Shown here one piece after another: positions 17,802-25,341 of a stretch of DNA of 32,345 nt. The stretch's first letter is position 1. Each line of letters opens with the position of its first letter. The notes beneath the pieces are model-generated. The model was given only the letters and a program-made list of their open reading frames with translations, ran no database searches and had not been told where the DNA came from. Origin of the DNA: a bacterium (lineage in GTDB: Bacteria; Armatimonadota; Zipacnadia; Zipacnadales; Zipacnadaceae); NCBI GenBank assembly GCA_030602615.1, contig JAUVZM010000026.1, forward strand, positions 1 through 32,345. Direction: 5' to 3'. The translations under genes were made by a program, and so were the position numbers.

Positions 17802-18455
17802 ATGCAAGCAAATCCGTTACCCTACAAGTTTATCGTCCTCGACGGTGTAGAGGGCTGCGGCAAAAGCACGCAGGTCGAGCTTTTGGCACAGTGCTTACAG
17901 CAGATGGGTGAGGAGGTAGTTGTCACCCACGAACCCGGTGGCACAGCCGTCGGGGAAGCCATACGCTCCGTTCTGCTGGATGCGGACCGGGAGATGAGTG
18001 CCTTAACTGAGGCCTTCCTGTTTTGCGCCTCCCGTGCTCAACATATGCAGGAAGTGATCGAGCCAGCACTGGCGGCCGGCAAGATAGTTGTCTGCGATCG
18101 CTTCTCGTCGGCCACTGCTGCTTATCAGGGCTACGCCGGCGGTCTGGGTCTGGAGCTGTTCAAGCAACTGGACGATATGGCTACTGGTGCACGTCAGCCT
18201 GATATGACGATAATTTTGGACCTGGAACCAGCAAAGGGGCGCAACCGGAAGCAGCCAGCCACACAGCCGGATCGCATTGAGCGCAAAGACGATGACTTCC
18301 ACCGCCGGGTCCGCGAAGGCTTCTTAGAATATGCTCGTCAGCTTGGCCCCCGTGCGGCGATAGTCAACGCTGACAGCTCACCGCAGCAGATACACCAGGC
18401 GGTTCTGGAAGTATTGGGAATAGAATCCCAGGCCGGGAGGGTGCAACACAAATGA
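17802..18455 (+). CDS. tmk: Thymidylate kinase
   Basis: Tmk phosphorylates dTMP to dTDP in the cytoplasm. From the ATG at 17802 the protein has 217 residues, the normal length. It shows the P-loop GVEGCGKST (residues 15-23), HEPGGTAVGEAIRS in place of the usual REPGGT, the DRFSSATAAYQGYAG dTMP-binding block and a LID-like segment RNRKQPATQPDRIE with the closing DRIE motif. An earlier TTG at 17760 would add 14 residues but lies too close to the promoter. There is no clear ribosome site before 17802. The stop overlaps the start of the next gene in ATGA, so the genes are translationally coupled. Confidence 0.94.
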   Translation: MQANPLPYKFIVLDGVEGCGKSTQVELLAQCLQQMGEEVVVTHEPGGTAVGEAIRSVLLDADREMSALTEAFLFCASRAQHMQEVIEPALAAGKIVVCDRFSSATAAYQGYAGGLGLELFKQLDDMATGARQPDMTIILDLEPAKGRNRKQPATQPDRIERKDDDFHRRVREGFLEYARQLGPRAAIVNADSSPQQIHQAVLEVLGIESQAGRVQHK

Positions 18456-19405
18456 GACCTCGAGCAGTTGTCGCGGGTGGTGCCGGCTTCATCGGTTTTC
18501 ATTTTGTATCACGCCTGCTCGACGAGGGCTTTGATGTGGTTATCGTTGATAACCTGGCCACCGGCACCCACCGTAACGTCGCTGACCTGCTGGCGGAGAA
18601 TCACTGCGAGTTCATCGAGCACGATATCTGCCAGCCGCTGGGGGTCAGCGGACCGGTTGACTATCTGGTGAATCTGGCCTGCCCGGCCAGCCCGGCTGAC
18701 TTTTCGCGCATACCGGTCGAGATAATGCGCAGTTGCTCGGAGGGCACCTATAACCTGCTGGAGCTAGCCCTGCATAAGCGCGCGGAATTCCTGCACGCAT
18801 CAACCTCTGAAATCTACGGCGACCCCGAGATTCACCCCCAGAATGAAGACTACACTGGCAACGTCAACATTGCAGGCCCCCGCGCTGTCTACGACGAGGG
18901 CAAGCGCTATGCCGAGACGCTTATCCATACCTACCACCGCCAGTTCGATATCCCCGTCCACATCGCACGCATCTTCAATACCTACGGCCCGCGTATGCGC
19001 CCTGATGACGGGCGGGCCGTCTCCAACTTCTGCGTCCAGGCCCTGGCCGACCAGCCGCTGACCATCTACGGCAACGGCCAGCAGACCCGCTGCTTCTGTT
19101 ACGTGGAAGATCTGGTAGACGGCCTCTTCCGGCTGATGACCAGCGAACATGCTGGGCCATTGAACATGGGCAGCTCTCAAGAGATATCAGTCCAGGAACT
19201 TGCGGAGAAGACCGTTGAGCTGGCCGGCAGCAGCTCGCAGATCGAATACCTGCCGCTGTTGCATCCCGACGATCCCAAGCGGCGCCGACCCGCACTCGAG
19301 CGCATCCAGGAAGCTCTGGGCTTTGCGCCCACCACCGACCTAAATACCGGACTGCAGGCCACACTGGACTGGTTCCGGCAAGTGATTACCGCAGAGAGGG
19401 CCTGA
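18452..19405 (+). CDS. NAD-dependent epimerase/dehydratase, UDP-glucuronate decarboxylase-like
   Basis: This 317-residue extended short-chain dehydrogenase closely follows the UDP-xylose synthase pattern. It has the NAD-binding GGAGFIG (residues 9-15), the NLACPASPADF segment, STSEIYGDPEIHPQ with the catalytic Ser/Thr, the YDEGK catalytic pair (Y147, K151), ARIFNTYGPRM and RCFCYVEDLVDGLFRLM. Those blocks are characteristic of enzymes turning UDP-glucuronate into UDP-xylose; a related dTDP- or UDP-sugar dehydratase is the alternative. It overlaps tmk by four bases and is followed two bases later by holB, so a sugar-nucleotide gene sits inside a replication/nucleotide operon. The product would feed surface glycans. 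Confidence 0.88.
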   Translation: MRPRAVVAGGAGFIGFHFVSRLLDEGFDVVIVDNLATGTHRNVADLLAENHCEFIEHDICQPLGVSGPVDYLVNLACPASPADFSRIPVEIMRSCSEGTYNLLELALHKRAEFLHASTSEIYGDPEIHPQNEDYTGNVNIAGPRAVYDEGKRYAETLIHTYHRQFDIPVHIARIFNTYGPRMRPDDGRAVSNFCVQALADQPLTIYGNGQQTRCFCYVEDLVDGLFRLMTSEHAGPLNMGSSQEISVQELAEKTVELAGSSSQIEYLPLLHPDDPKRRRPALERIQEALGFAPTTDLNTGLQATLDWFRQVITAERA

Positions 19406-19407
19406 AG

Positions 19408-20646
19408 ATGTCATTCGCAGACATTGTTGGTCATAAAACCCCAAAGCAGGTCTTGCGGCGGGCGATTGCTAACAATCGCCTGCCCACCGGCTATCTGTTC
19501 GTCGGGCCGCCTAACGTGGGCAAGACCACCACAGCTCTGGAGTTGATCAAGGCCATCAACTGCGAGGCGCGGCCGGCCGATGTGGATAGCGCTGAGGTTG
19601 ATCCCTGCGATAAGTGCGAGAGATGCCGCCGCATAACAGATGGCAGCTTCCCGTATTCTAGAACTGTCTTTCCCACCTCGGGGGCTTTGCGCGAGGAAAT
19701 AGAGAAGCAACACAGGAGGCAGCAGGACGGACAGCTTGCCGCGCAAGAACAAGCCGGTAAAGAGGAGGAAGACTACCAGGGCCTCGAACTCATAGAGATC
19801 GAGGACGCAAGAATCCACATTGACTCTGTCCGGGAGATGCTCCTAAATGCCAGCCTCAAGGCACCCGGTGATGTGCACAAGGTTTACCTGATACAATCTG
19901 CCGAAAAGATGACTGCCGATGCCGCCAACCACTTCCTCAAGATGCTGGAAGAGCCGCCGGCGCGGACCACATTCATCCTGACCACCAGCCGACCTTCGGA
20001 ACTGCCGGATACCATTGTATCGCGCTGCCAGGTGGTTGATTTTGGCCCGGTGCCGCTGGCAGATGCTGGCGAGGCGTTGGCCAAAGAATTCCCAGAGCGC
20101 GAGGCACAGCAGATCCAGGCAGTAGCCGCAGCCAGCGCCGGTCGCTATGGCTGGGCTTACCATATGCTCTGGCTTCCGGAGCTGCTCGCCGACCGTGAGG
20201 AATTGTTGGACCTGCTCGCCGGGCTGCCCACATATCAGCTCTACGAGGGGATGCGCCAGGCCGAGGTATTGCTTGACCTGGCCGGCAGGTGGTTTCTCGA
20301 CAGCTATGAGCCAGATACAACCTCGCGCGAAACAGCTGAAGTGCTGATGAAGAAGACCCGGGATTACGTGCTGCGCACAGCAATGATTCAGCTCCTGGAT
20401 CAGATTCTCTCCTGGTGGCGCGACATTACCTTGCTGATGAGTGTGCCGGGCAGCAACGGCGTGATGAATCCTGATCGCATCGATCGGCTGCGGGAACTTG
20501 CTGAGATCTATGATGTGCAGGCTTGTCGCCGCGCGCTGCGCTGGATAGACGAGACCCGTGTTCACCTGCGGGCTAACGCCAATCTGCGCCGCACTGCCGA
20601 GCTGCTTATGATCAAGCTCATTTCGCTGTCACCGGCGAAGTCGTGA
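19408..20646 (+). CDS. holB: DNA polymerase III delta-prime subunit
   Basis: HolB is the delta-prime subunit of the clamp loader. The 412-residue AAA+ protein shows the P-loop-like GPPNVGKTT (residues 33-41), four cysteines (C52, C67, C70, C73) forming the clamp-loader zinc module, and the LKMLEEPPARTTFIL, SELPDTIVSRCQ region with the SRC motif. It has a charged insert (about residues 94-118, rich in Gln, Glu and Lys) after the zinc module that is longer than usual. The C-terminal part is helical as expected of the collar domain. DnaX is the alternative, but the length, the SRP-type sensor loop and the tmk neighbourhood favour HolB. It starts two bases after the preceding stop. Confidence 0.88.
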   Translation: MSFADIVGHKTPKQVLRRAIANNRLPTGYLFVGPPNVGKTTTALELIKAINCEARPADVDSAEVDPCDKCERCRRITDGSFPYSRTVFPTSGALREEIEKQHRRQQDGQLAAQEQAGKEEEDYQGLELIEIEDARIHIDSVREMLLNASLKAPGDVHKVYLIQSAEKMTADAANHFLKMLEEPPARTTFILTTSRPSELPDTIVSRCQVVDFGPVPLADAGEALAKEFPEREAQQIQAVAAASAGRYGWAYHMLWLPELLADREELLDLLAGLPTYQLYEGMRQAEVLLDLAGRWFLDSYEPDTTSRETAEVLMKKTRDYVLRTAMIQLLDQILSWWRDITLLMSVPGSNGVMNPDRIDRLRELAEIYDVQACRRALRWIDETRVHLRANANLRRTAELLMIKLISLSPAKS

Positions 20647-20703
20647 GATAGAGTTCTCTGTGCCTGACTTTGTGTACGCCGTGCTGCGAATGGGGGACAA
20701 GTA

Positions 20704-21639
20704 ATGAAGATCTTGGTTACGGGCGGGGCCGGATTTATTGCCTCACATATCGTGGATCGCTATCTACAGCTTGGCCACCAGGTGGCAGTGATTGACAACC
20801 TGTCCACTGGCCGGCGAGAAAACTTGAACCCGGCCGCCAGTTTCTATGAGGTCGACATCACCGATGTTGACCGCGTCGCTGAGGTGTTTGAGGCTGAGCG
20901 CCCACAAATAGTCAATCATCATGCCGCCCAGATGGACGTGCGGCGCTCGGTGGATGAGCCAATCTTCGACGCACATACCAATGTCATCGGTTCGCTTAAC
21001 GTCATCGGCAGCGCGCTGCAGGTGGGCGTCGAGAAGATTATATATGCTTCTACCGGCGGGGCCATCTACGGCGAGTTGGACTACAGCCCGGCTGATGAGG
21101 AACATCCGATCCGACCACTGAGCCCCTACGGCATCTCCAAGCATGCCGTCGAGCACTATCTCTACCTCTACCAGCACCTGGAAGGGCTTAACTTCACGGT
21201 GCTGCGCTACGCCAACGTCTATGGGCCGCGGCAGAATCCCCATGGCGAGGCCGGAGTGGTGGCGATCTTCGGGAAACAGATGCTCGCCGGCCAGCAGGCA
21301 ACCATATTTGGCGACGGCACCGACACCCGCGATTATGTCTTCGTCGGTGACGTCGTAAAGGCCAATCAGTTGGCCCTGGAGGCGGGCAGCGGGCAGATCT
21401 TCAATATCAGCACCGGCGTGGCTACTACTGTGCAGGAGATATTCGAGACCGTTGCCGAAGCCAGTGGGTATCGGGGAGAGCCCGGCTATGCCCCACCACG
21501 CCCCGGTGACGTGCGGCACAACGCACTGGACAGCACAAAGGCACAGCAACTGCTGGGCTGGACGCCGGAGATGAGGCTGGCGCAGGGCATAGCCCTGACA
21601 GTTGACTATTTGCGAGAGTCTGAACTGCAGGCAGGCTGA
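20704..21639 (+). CDS. NAD-dependent epimerase, UDP-glucose 4-epimerase-like
   Basis: This 311-residue extended short-chain dehydrogenase has GGAGFIASH at its N-terminus, DNLSTG after the second strand, HHAAQMDVRRSV, STGGAIYG, the catalytic Y142-x3-K146 pair in YGISK, LRYANVYGPRQ and DTRDYVFVGDVV. The pattern matches the GalE-like branch that acts on UDP-glucose or UDP-N-acetylhexosamines; exact substrate cannot be read from sequence. TGGGGGACAAGTA ahead of the ATG provides the ribosome site. It lies 57 bases after holB and probably shares its transcript. Together with the UDP-glucuronate decarboxylase-like gene it points to surface polysaccharide synthesis. Confidence 0.87.
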   Translation: MKILVTGGAGFIASHIVDRYLQLGHQVAVIDNLSTGRRENLNPAASFYEVDITDVDRVAEVFEAERPQIVNHHAAQMDVRRSVDEPIFDAHTNVIGSLNVIGSALQVGVEKIIYASTGGAIYGELDYSPADEEHPIRPLSPYGISKHAVEHYLYLYQHLEGLNFTVLRYANVYGPRQNPHGEAGVVAIFGKQMLAGQQATIFGDGTDTRDYVFVGDVVKANQLALEAGSGQIFNISTGVATTVQEIFETVAEASGYRGEPGYAPPRPGDVRHNALDSTKAQQLLGWTPEMRLAQGIALTVDYLRESELQAG

Positions 21640-21723
21640 GCATTCCGGGGTGGCTGCGCGGCAGTGATTCATCAGCTAGACGGACAGAGAGTGAGCAGTG
21701 GACCAGGTTGGGCTCGATGGTAC

Positions 21724-21751
21724 TTGACATTATCTGCAGGTTTGCTATAAT
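21724..21751 (+). promoter_or_regulatory. Consensus sigma70 promoter of the SSB-like gene
   Basis: TTGACA (21724-21729), a 16-base spacer and TATAAT (21746-21751) match both hexamers perfectly. The start should be near 21757, giving a leader of about 120 bases. Confidence 0.87.
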
Positions 21752-21761
21752 TAGGTAGGCA

Positions 21762-21853
21762 GGGGCGATCACTGTGCATCGCCCTCGCTTTATGCCTAAA
21801 TCCCTATTACAGTACCAGCTCAGCTTCCTGATGTGTTTGGGGTGAAGTGCTGG
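21762..21853 (+). other. Structured 5' leader of the SSB-like gene
   Basis: Two hairpins lie in the leader. GGGCGAT (21763-21769) pairs with ATCGCCC (21778-21784), starting about six bases after the transcription start. CCAGC (21815-21819) and GCTTC (21823-21827) pair with GAAGT (21844-21848) and GCTGG (21849-21853) as one stem with a three-base bulge. They may stabilise the mRNA or regulate it. Confidence 0.5.
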
Positions 21854-21877
21854 CTAATGAAACTGGAGGTGTAGTTT

Positions 21878-22342
21878 GTGGCACATCTGAATCTTATTGC
21901 GTTGTCCGGCGTGGCGACCAGGGATGCAGTGTTGCGAGAGAAGTCGGGCGGACAGGTAAAGGCTGAGTTTAGTTTTGAGGTCGACCGGCCCTTCTACCGG
22001 AGCAACGGTGAGCCTGTCTCGGATCTGTTCCTGGTAGATGTGTGGAATGATCTGGGCCAGTGGGTTATGGAGCAGGTCAAAGAGGGACAGCGACTCTTTA
22101 TTCTCGGAACGCTGAATAAGGAGAGCTATAGCACTCGCACGGGACGTGAGCACCTGACTATTGTCAAGGCTAAGTACCTGCGCCTGCTCGAGGAGGACTT
22201 GGTTGACGGCCGGGTGGACACGGAGGAGCTCAAAGCGGATTGGTGGCCGACCAGTCTGCTGCACACAGCAGTGGAGATTGTTGGCTCCGCAATCGAAGAG
22301 GACATTGTAACGGCCGACCCCGGCGCGAGCCAGTTGTCGTAA
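21878..22342 (+). CDS. Single-stranded DNA-binding protein-like OB-fold protein
   Basis: The 154-residue protein starts with an SSB-type OB fold: the first strand LNLIALSGVATRDAVLRE corresponds to the usual IGRLTRDPELR segment, followed by AEFSFEVDR, a FLVDVWNDLGQWV strand, and GQRLFILGTLNKESY. The C-terminal roughly 50 residues differ from standard SSB: it lacks the acidic DDDIPF-type tip and instead ends in SQLS after a short acidic stretch, so it may not recruit the usual SSB partners. It could be a second, specialised SSB or a PriB-like protein. The GTG start is supported by TGGAGGTG at 21864-21871. A rRNA-operon or replication partner is not adjacent. Confidence 0.8.
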   Translation: MAHLNLIALSGVATRDAVLREKSGGQVKAEFSFEVDRPFYRSNGEPVSDLFLVDVWNDLGQWVMEQVKEGQRLFILGTLNKESYSTRTGREHLTIVKAKYLRLLEEDLVDGRVDTEELKADWWPTSLLHTAVEIVGSAIEEDIVTADPGASQLS

Positions 22343-22389
22343 GCCAATACTGGCTGAAGGCAGCAAAAAAACTTGATAAGAGCGCATAG

Positions 22390-22421
22390 AGCAGCCGCTG
22401 ACCGGAGAGTTGGCGGCTGCT
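22390..22421 (+). terminator. Hairpin after the SSB-like gene
   Basis: GCAGCCGC (22391-22398) pairs perfectly with GCGGCTGC (22413-22420), with an additional A-T pair outside, around a fourteen-base loop. Only TTAGTTC follows, so termination would be partial and the thioesterase and rqcH genes may be read through. Confidence 0.5.
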
Positions 22422-22436
22422 TAGTTCATGTAGTCT

Positions 22437-22441
22437 GGAGG
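22437..22441 (+). promoter_or_regulatory. Ribosome site deciding the thioesterase start
   Basis: GGAGG lies nine bases before the ATG at 22451 but only three before the ATG at 22445, so the later start is preferred. Confidence 0.7.
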
Positions 22442-22450
22442 AATATGAGA

Positions 22451-22861
22451 ATGTCACAACAACCGGCTTCAGGGCTGCGCGACGACGGTTGGTGCTTTGC
22501 CTGCGGGCCGCACAATCCGCATGGTCTCCATCTAAGTAGTTTTGGCTTCGAAGGTGACCAATACGTCTGCGACTTCACTCCGCAGCGCCACCATCAGGGC
22601 TGGGTTGGCCTGGTTCATGGCGGGATCGTCGCTACCCTGCTGGACGAGATTATGACCCGGATGCTCTGGGAACGAGGCGTCAATGCTATGACCGGCGAAC
22701 TTAACATCCGCTATCGCCAGCCGGCTGCTATCGGTCAGTCCCTGACAGTTCGTGGCTGGGTCAAGCGCAAGCGTGGCAAGCTGATTGCAACGGAGGCGCA
22801 GATGGAACTGGCCGACGGCAGTGTGGTTGCCGAAGCACAGGCCAAATTCGTAGAGACCTAG
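22451..22861 (+). CDS. Hot-dog fold thioesterase (PaaI/4HBT family)
   Basis: This 136-residue protein is a single hot-dog domain. It begins with CFACGPHNPHGLHL, the usual N-terminal signature of the PaaI-like branch, then HHQGWVGLVHGGIVATLLDE, which holds the HGG turn and the catalytic acidic residue on the central helix, and ends with the strand LNIRYRQPAAIGQ and EAQAKF. Such enzymes hydrolyse acyl-CoA thioesters in the cytoplasm as tetramers; the acyl group cannot be predicted. It sits 24 bases upstream of rqcH and is probably transcribed with it. A start at 22373 is excluded by the ribosome site. Confidence 0.88.
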   Translation: MSQQPASGLRDDGWCFACGPHNPHGLHLSSFGFEGDQYVCDFTPQRHHQGWVGLVHGGIVATLLDEIMTRMLWERGVNAMTGELNIRYRQPAAIGQSLTVRGWVKRKRGKLIATEAQMELADGSVVAEAQAKFVET

Positions 22862-22884
22862 CCGGGGGAAAATCAGAGTAGACC

Positions 22885-24636
22885 ATGTTATTCGACAGCG
22901 CGATGCTAGCCAGAATCTGCGCCGACTTGCAGGAGGTCCTGCCCGGCTGTCGGGTCCGCCGGGTGGTAGCCACTGGCAAGTTAGAGGTGGCTGTGGAGAC
23001 CAGTGCTCAAGGCGGAGCTCCGTGGTTGGTGGTATGCGCGGGTAGCGAATCTGGGCGGCTCCATCTTGCCCAGGACGCTGAGCCTCGCCCCGATATTCAT
23101 TCCCCGCTGGCCGACGTGATGCGCCGATATTTGCACGGCGCGGTCATCCAGCACGTAGAACAAATCAATTTTGACCGCCTATTGCACATTGAGTTCATCA
23201 ATGCCCAGCGACTGGGACCCGAGTCGAGGTGCACTCTGGTCGCTGAGGTCATGGGACGACACAGTAATGTACTGCTTCTGAATGAAGACGGGATGATCCT
23301 GGAATGCCTTAAGCACGTCCCGGCCGAGGTCAATCGCTATCGCCAGAGCTTGCCCGGTGTTGAATATGTGCCCCCGCCAGATTTTGGCAAGGTGGACCCG
23401 TTCGCAGTCAGGCCCGCCGAGTTCAGCCGAATTGCCGGGCAAGCTGATCCGAATCTGGATTTTACGGGATGGTTCCGGAACAATTTCCACGGCGGCAGTG
23501 ATATTTTCATTGCCGAACTGGCGGCATCTACCGGCATCACCACCGATGTCCAGTTGGAAACGCTTGGCGAGGGGTGGCCCGATCGCCTCTCTGAGGCACT
23601 CGGGGGACTTCACGAGCTGATTAGAACTCCCGGTGAGGCGTGCATCTGCCGTAAGCAGGGCAGCGATACCCTATTTGCCTACCCATTTACCCCTCAGTCG
23701 CGGCCGGACGTGGTCACGACACCGGTGCGGGACTTGAGCACTGCCCTCGAGCAGGTCGGCCAAGAGTTGCAGCAGGGTCGGCAGAGCCAGCAATTGCGCG
23801 AACAATTGCTGCGCGCCGCTGGCAAACAGCTCGATCACGTCCTGACGCGCAAGCGCAAGCGCAAGGTGGCTCTCAACTCGGTGTCCGATGCTGATAAATA
23901 CCGCAAATGGGGGGAGCTTATCCTCGCTCACTTGAATCAAATTCCCCCTCGCGCCGAAGAAGTCACCGTGACCGACTATTACTCTGAGGATCAGTCTGAG
24001 ATCACAATAGAACTGGATCCGCACCGCAGACCCCAACAGGTAGCTGAGCATTACTTCAAGCGCTACAAGCGTGCACAGCGTCTATCCCAGCGGCTGCCGC
24101 GCCTGCTCAAGGTTGACCGTATACACCAGAACTACCTGGAAGGCCTGCTGCACCAGATTGAGAATGCTGAGCAGTTGGGCGATCTACAGGAGCTGCGTCA
24201 GGAGATGATTGACCAGGACATCCTGCGACCACCCAGGCGCGAGCAGCCTCGCCCTGGCAAGAGGCATCTTCCCCGCTATGAGGGCCAGGACGGCTACCTG
24301 GTGGTTTACGGCAAGACCGGACAGCAGAATGACGAGGTCGTGCGCCAGGCCAGCCCTGACGACATCTGGCTGCACGTGCAGCGAGGGCCAGGTGGGCACG
24401 TCATCATCAAGACGGGTGGCCAGCCGGATGACGTGCCGGAGAGCACAATTATTGAGGCCGCCGGGCATGCCGCGGCGCTTAGTCGCCAGGCCCAGTCACC
24501 AAAGGTGGAAGTAGATTACACGCAGGTCAAGCATCTTAACAAGCCCACCGGCGGCCCACCTGGATTTGTGTACTACCGCAATTTCAAGACGCTGCGCGTC
24601 CAGCCACAGCGCGCTGACGTCGCCGAAGCAGACTAG
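22885..24636 (+). CDS. rqcH: RqcH / NFACT-family ribosome quality-control protein
   Basis: RqcH (formerly FbpA, fibronectin-binding) binds stalled 50S-peptidyl-tRNA complexes and adds alanine tails for degradation. The 583-residue protein has an N-terminal NFACT-N domain with the Asp-Arg pair D97-R98 in NFDRLLHIEF, exactly where it is required for tRNA binding in characterised RqcH proteins. It continues with GRHSNVLLL, a coiled middle region (about residues 280-430) with many Gln/Arg residues, and a C-terminal NFACT-R domain (YEGQDGYLVVYGK, DDIWLHVQRGPGGHVII, VKHLNKPTGGPPGFV). Length and order are normal. The ATG has GGGGGAA further upstream than usual. Its stop codon shares the four bases CTAG with the stop of the convergent gene. 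Confidence 0.93.
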   Translation: MLFDSAMLARICADLQEVLPGCRVRRVVATGKLEVAVETSAQGGAPWLVVCAGSESGRLHLAQDAEPRPDIHSPLADVMRRYLHGAVIQHVEQINFDRLLHIEFINAQRLGPESRCTLVAEVMGRHSNVLLLNEDGMILECLKHVPAEVNRYRQSLPGVEYVPPPDFGKVDPFAVRPAEFSRIAGQADPNLDFTGWFRNNFHGGSDIFIAELAASTGITTDVQLETLGEGWPDRLSEALGGLHELIRTPGEACICRKQGSDTLFAYPFTPQSRPDVVTTPVRDLSTALEQVGQELQQGRQSQQLREQLLRAAGKQLDHVLTRKRKRKVALNSVSDADKYRKWGELILAHLNQIPPRAEEVTVTDYYSEDQSEITIELDPHRRPQQVAEHYFKRYKRAQRLSQRLPRLLKVDRIHQNYLEGLLHQIENAEQLGDLQELRQEMIDQDILRPPRREQPRPGKRHLPRYEGQDGYLVVYGKTGQQNDEVVRQASPDDIWLHVQRGPGGHVIIKTGGQPDDVPESTIIEAAGHAAALSRQAQSPKVEVDYTQVKHLNKPTGGPPGFVYYRNFKTLRVQPQRADVAEAD

Positions 24637-25292
24637 TTGGTGGGTTCCATAGCGAGGATTCTCTGCTCGCCGGCCAGGTCGGCGAGGTCGCTTGCAGACA
24701 TGAACAACTCGCAGGGACCGATTATTTGGACATTTCGCTTGCCGACCAGGAATTCACCAAGGGGTGTAATGGGCAAGTCGACCTCAGGCCTCTTGAAGTG
24801 CATCGGGATCGCGACGGACGGCTGAAGTTGTGCAATTACTTCCGCGGCTTGGCTAGGATTGATGGTGAACGTACCGCCAACCGGAACCAGCAGGATATCC
24901 ACATGGCCGACTGAGGTTACCTGCTCAGCGCTGAGTAGGTGACCCAGGTCGCCCAGGTGACAGACTTTGATGCCGTCCACCTCGAAACAGACGACGCGGT
25001 TGATGCCCCGCTGGGCGCCCTGCGTGTCGTCGTGGTAGGATTCGATGACCTCAAAGTCAATGCCCTTGACCTCACCTGACGAGGTGACCACAACCGGATT
25101 GCCGGGTACCCCCTGGGCATAGTTGTGGTCGGCGTGGTCGTGGCTGACGGTGACGATATCGGCCTCGTCGGTGATTGGACGGTAGCGGAACGTGCCGCCG
25201 AACCCGCCGGGCTCATAAGGGTCGGTGATTATGCGCACCCTGTCCTTGCTCGTGATCAAGAAGCTCGCATGTCCCAGAAACTTTATAGTCAT
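24633..25292 (-). CDS. Metallo-beta-lactamase-fold hydrolase (UlaG-like)
   Basis: The 219-residue protein has the MBL-fold metal motif H51-D-H53-A-D55-H56 in SHDHADHN, a short N-terminal GHASFLI strand, a CHLGDLGH segment carrying another metal ligand, and ends with PMHFKRPEVD and a C-terminal helix. The layout is that of UlaG-like or YtkL/TM0894-like hydrolases, which act on small molecules not yet defined. The ATG at 25292 is preceded by the very strong GGAGGGGAGAGG, so a longer reading to 25388, which would overlap mdh, is rejected. It lies 49 bases downstream of mdh on the same strand. Confidence 0.87.
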   Translation of the reverse strand: MTIKFLGHASFLITSKDRVRIITDPYEPGGFGGTFRYRPITDEADIVTVSHDHADHNYAQGVPGNPVVVTSSGEVKGIDFEVIESYHDDTQGAQRGINRVVCFEVDGIKVCHLGDLGHLLSAEQVTSVGHVDILLVPVGGTFTINPSQAAEVIAQLQPSVAIPMHFKRPEVDLPITPLGEFLVGKRNVQIIGPCELFMSASDLADLAGEQRILAMEPTN

Positions 25293-25298
25293 TGGTAT

Positions 25299-25310
25299 CC
25301 TCTCCCCTCC
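25299..25310 (-). promoter_or_regulatory. Ribosome site of the MBL hydrolase
   Basis: Read on the minus strand this is GGAGGGGAGAGG, six bases before the ATG at 25292, and fixes the start. Confidence 0.8.
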
Positions 25311-25341
25311 TACAAGATGTCTTGGCCAGGACCAGCTCGTA

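Noticed and set aside
20764-21672. Long open frame of 302 codons opposite the GalE-like gene
   Set aside because: The opposite frame has complete epimerase motifs; this frame has none.
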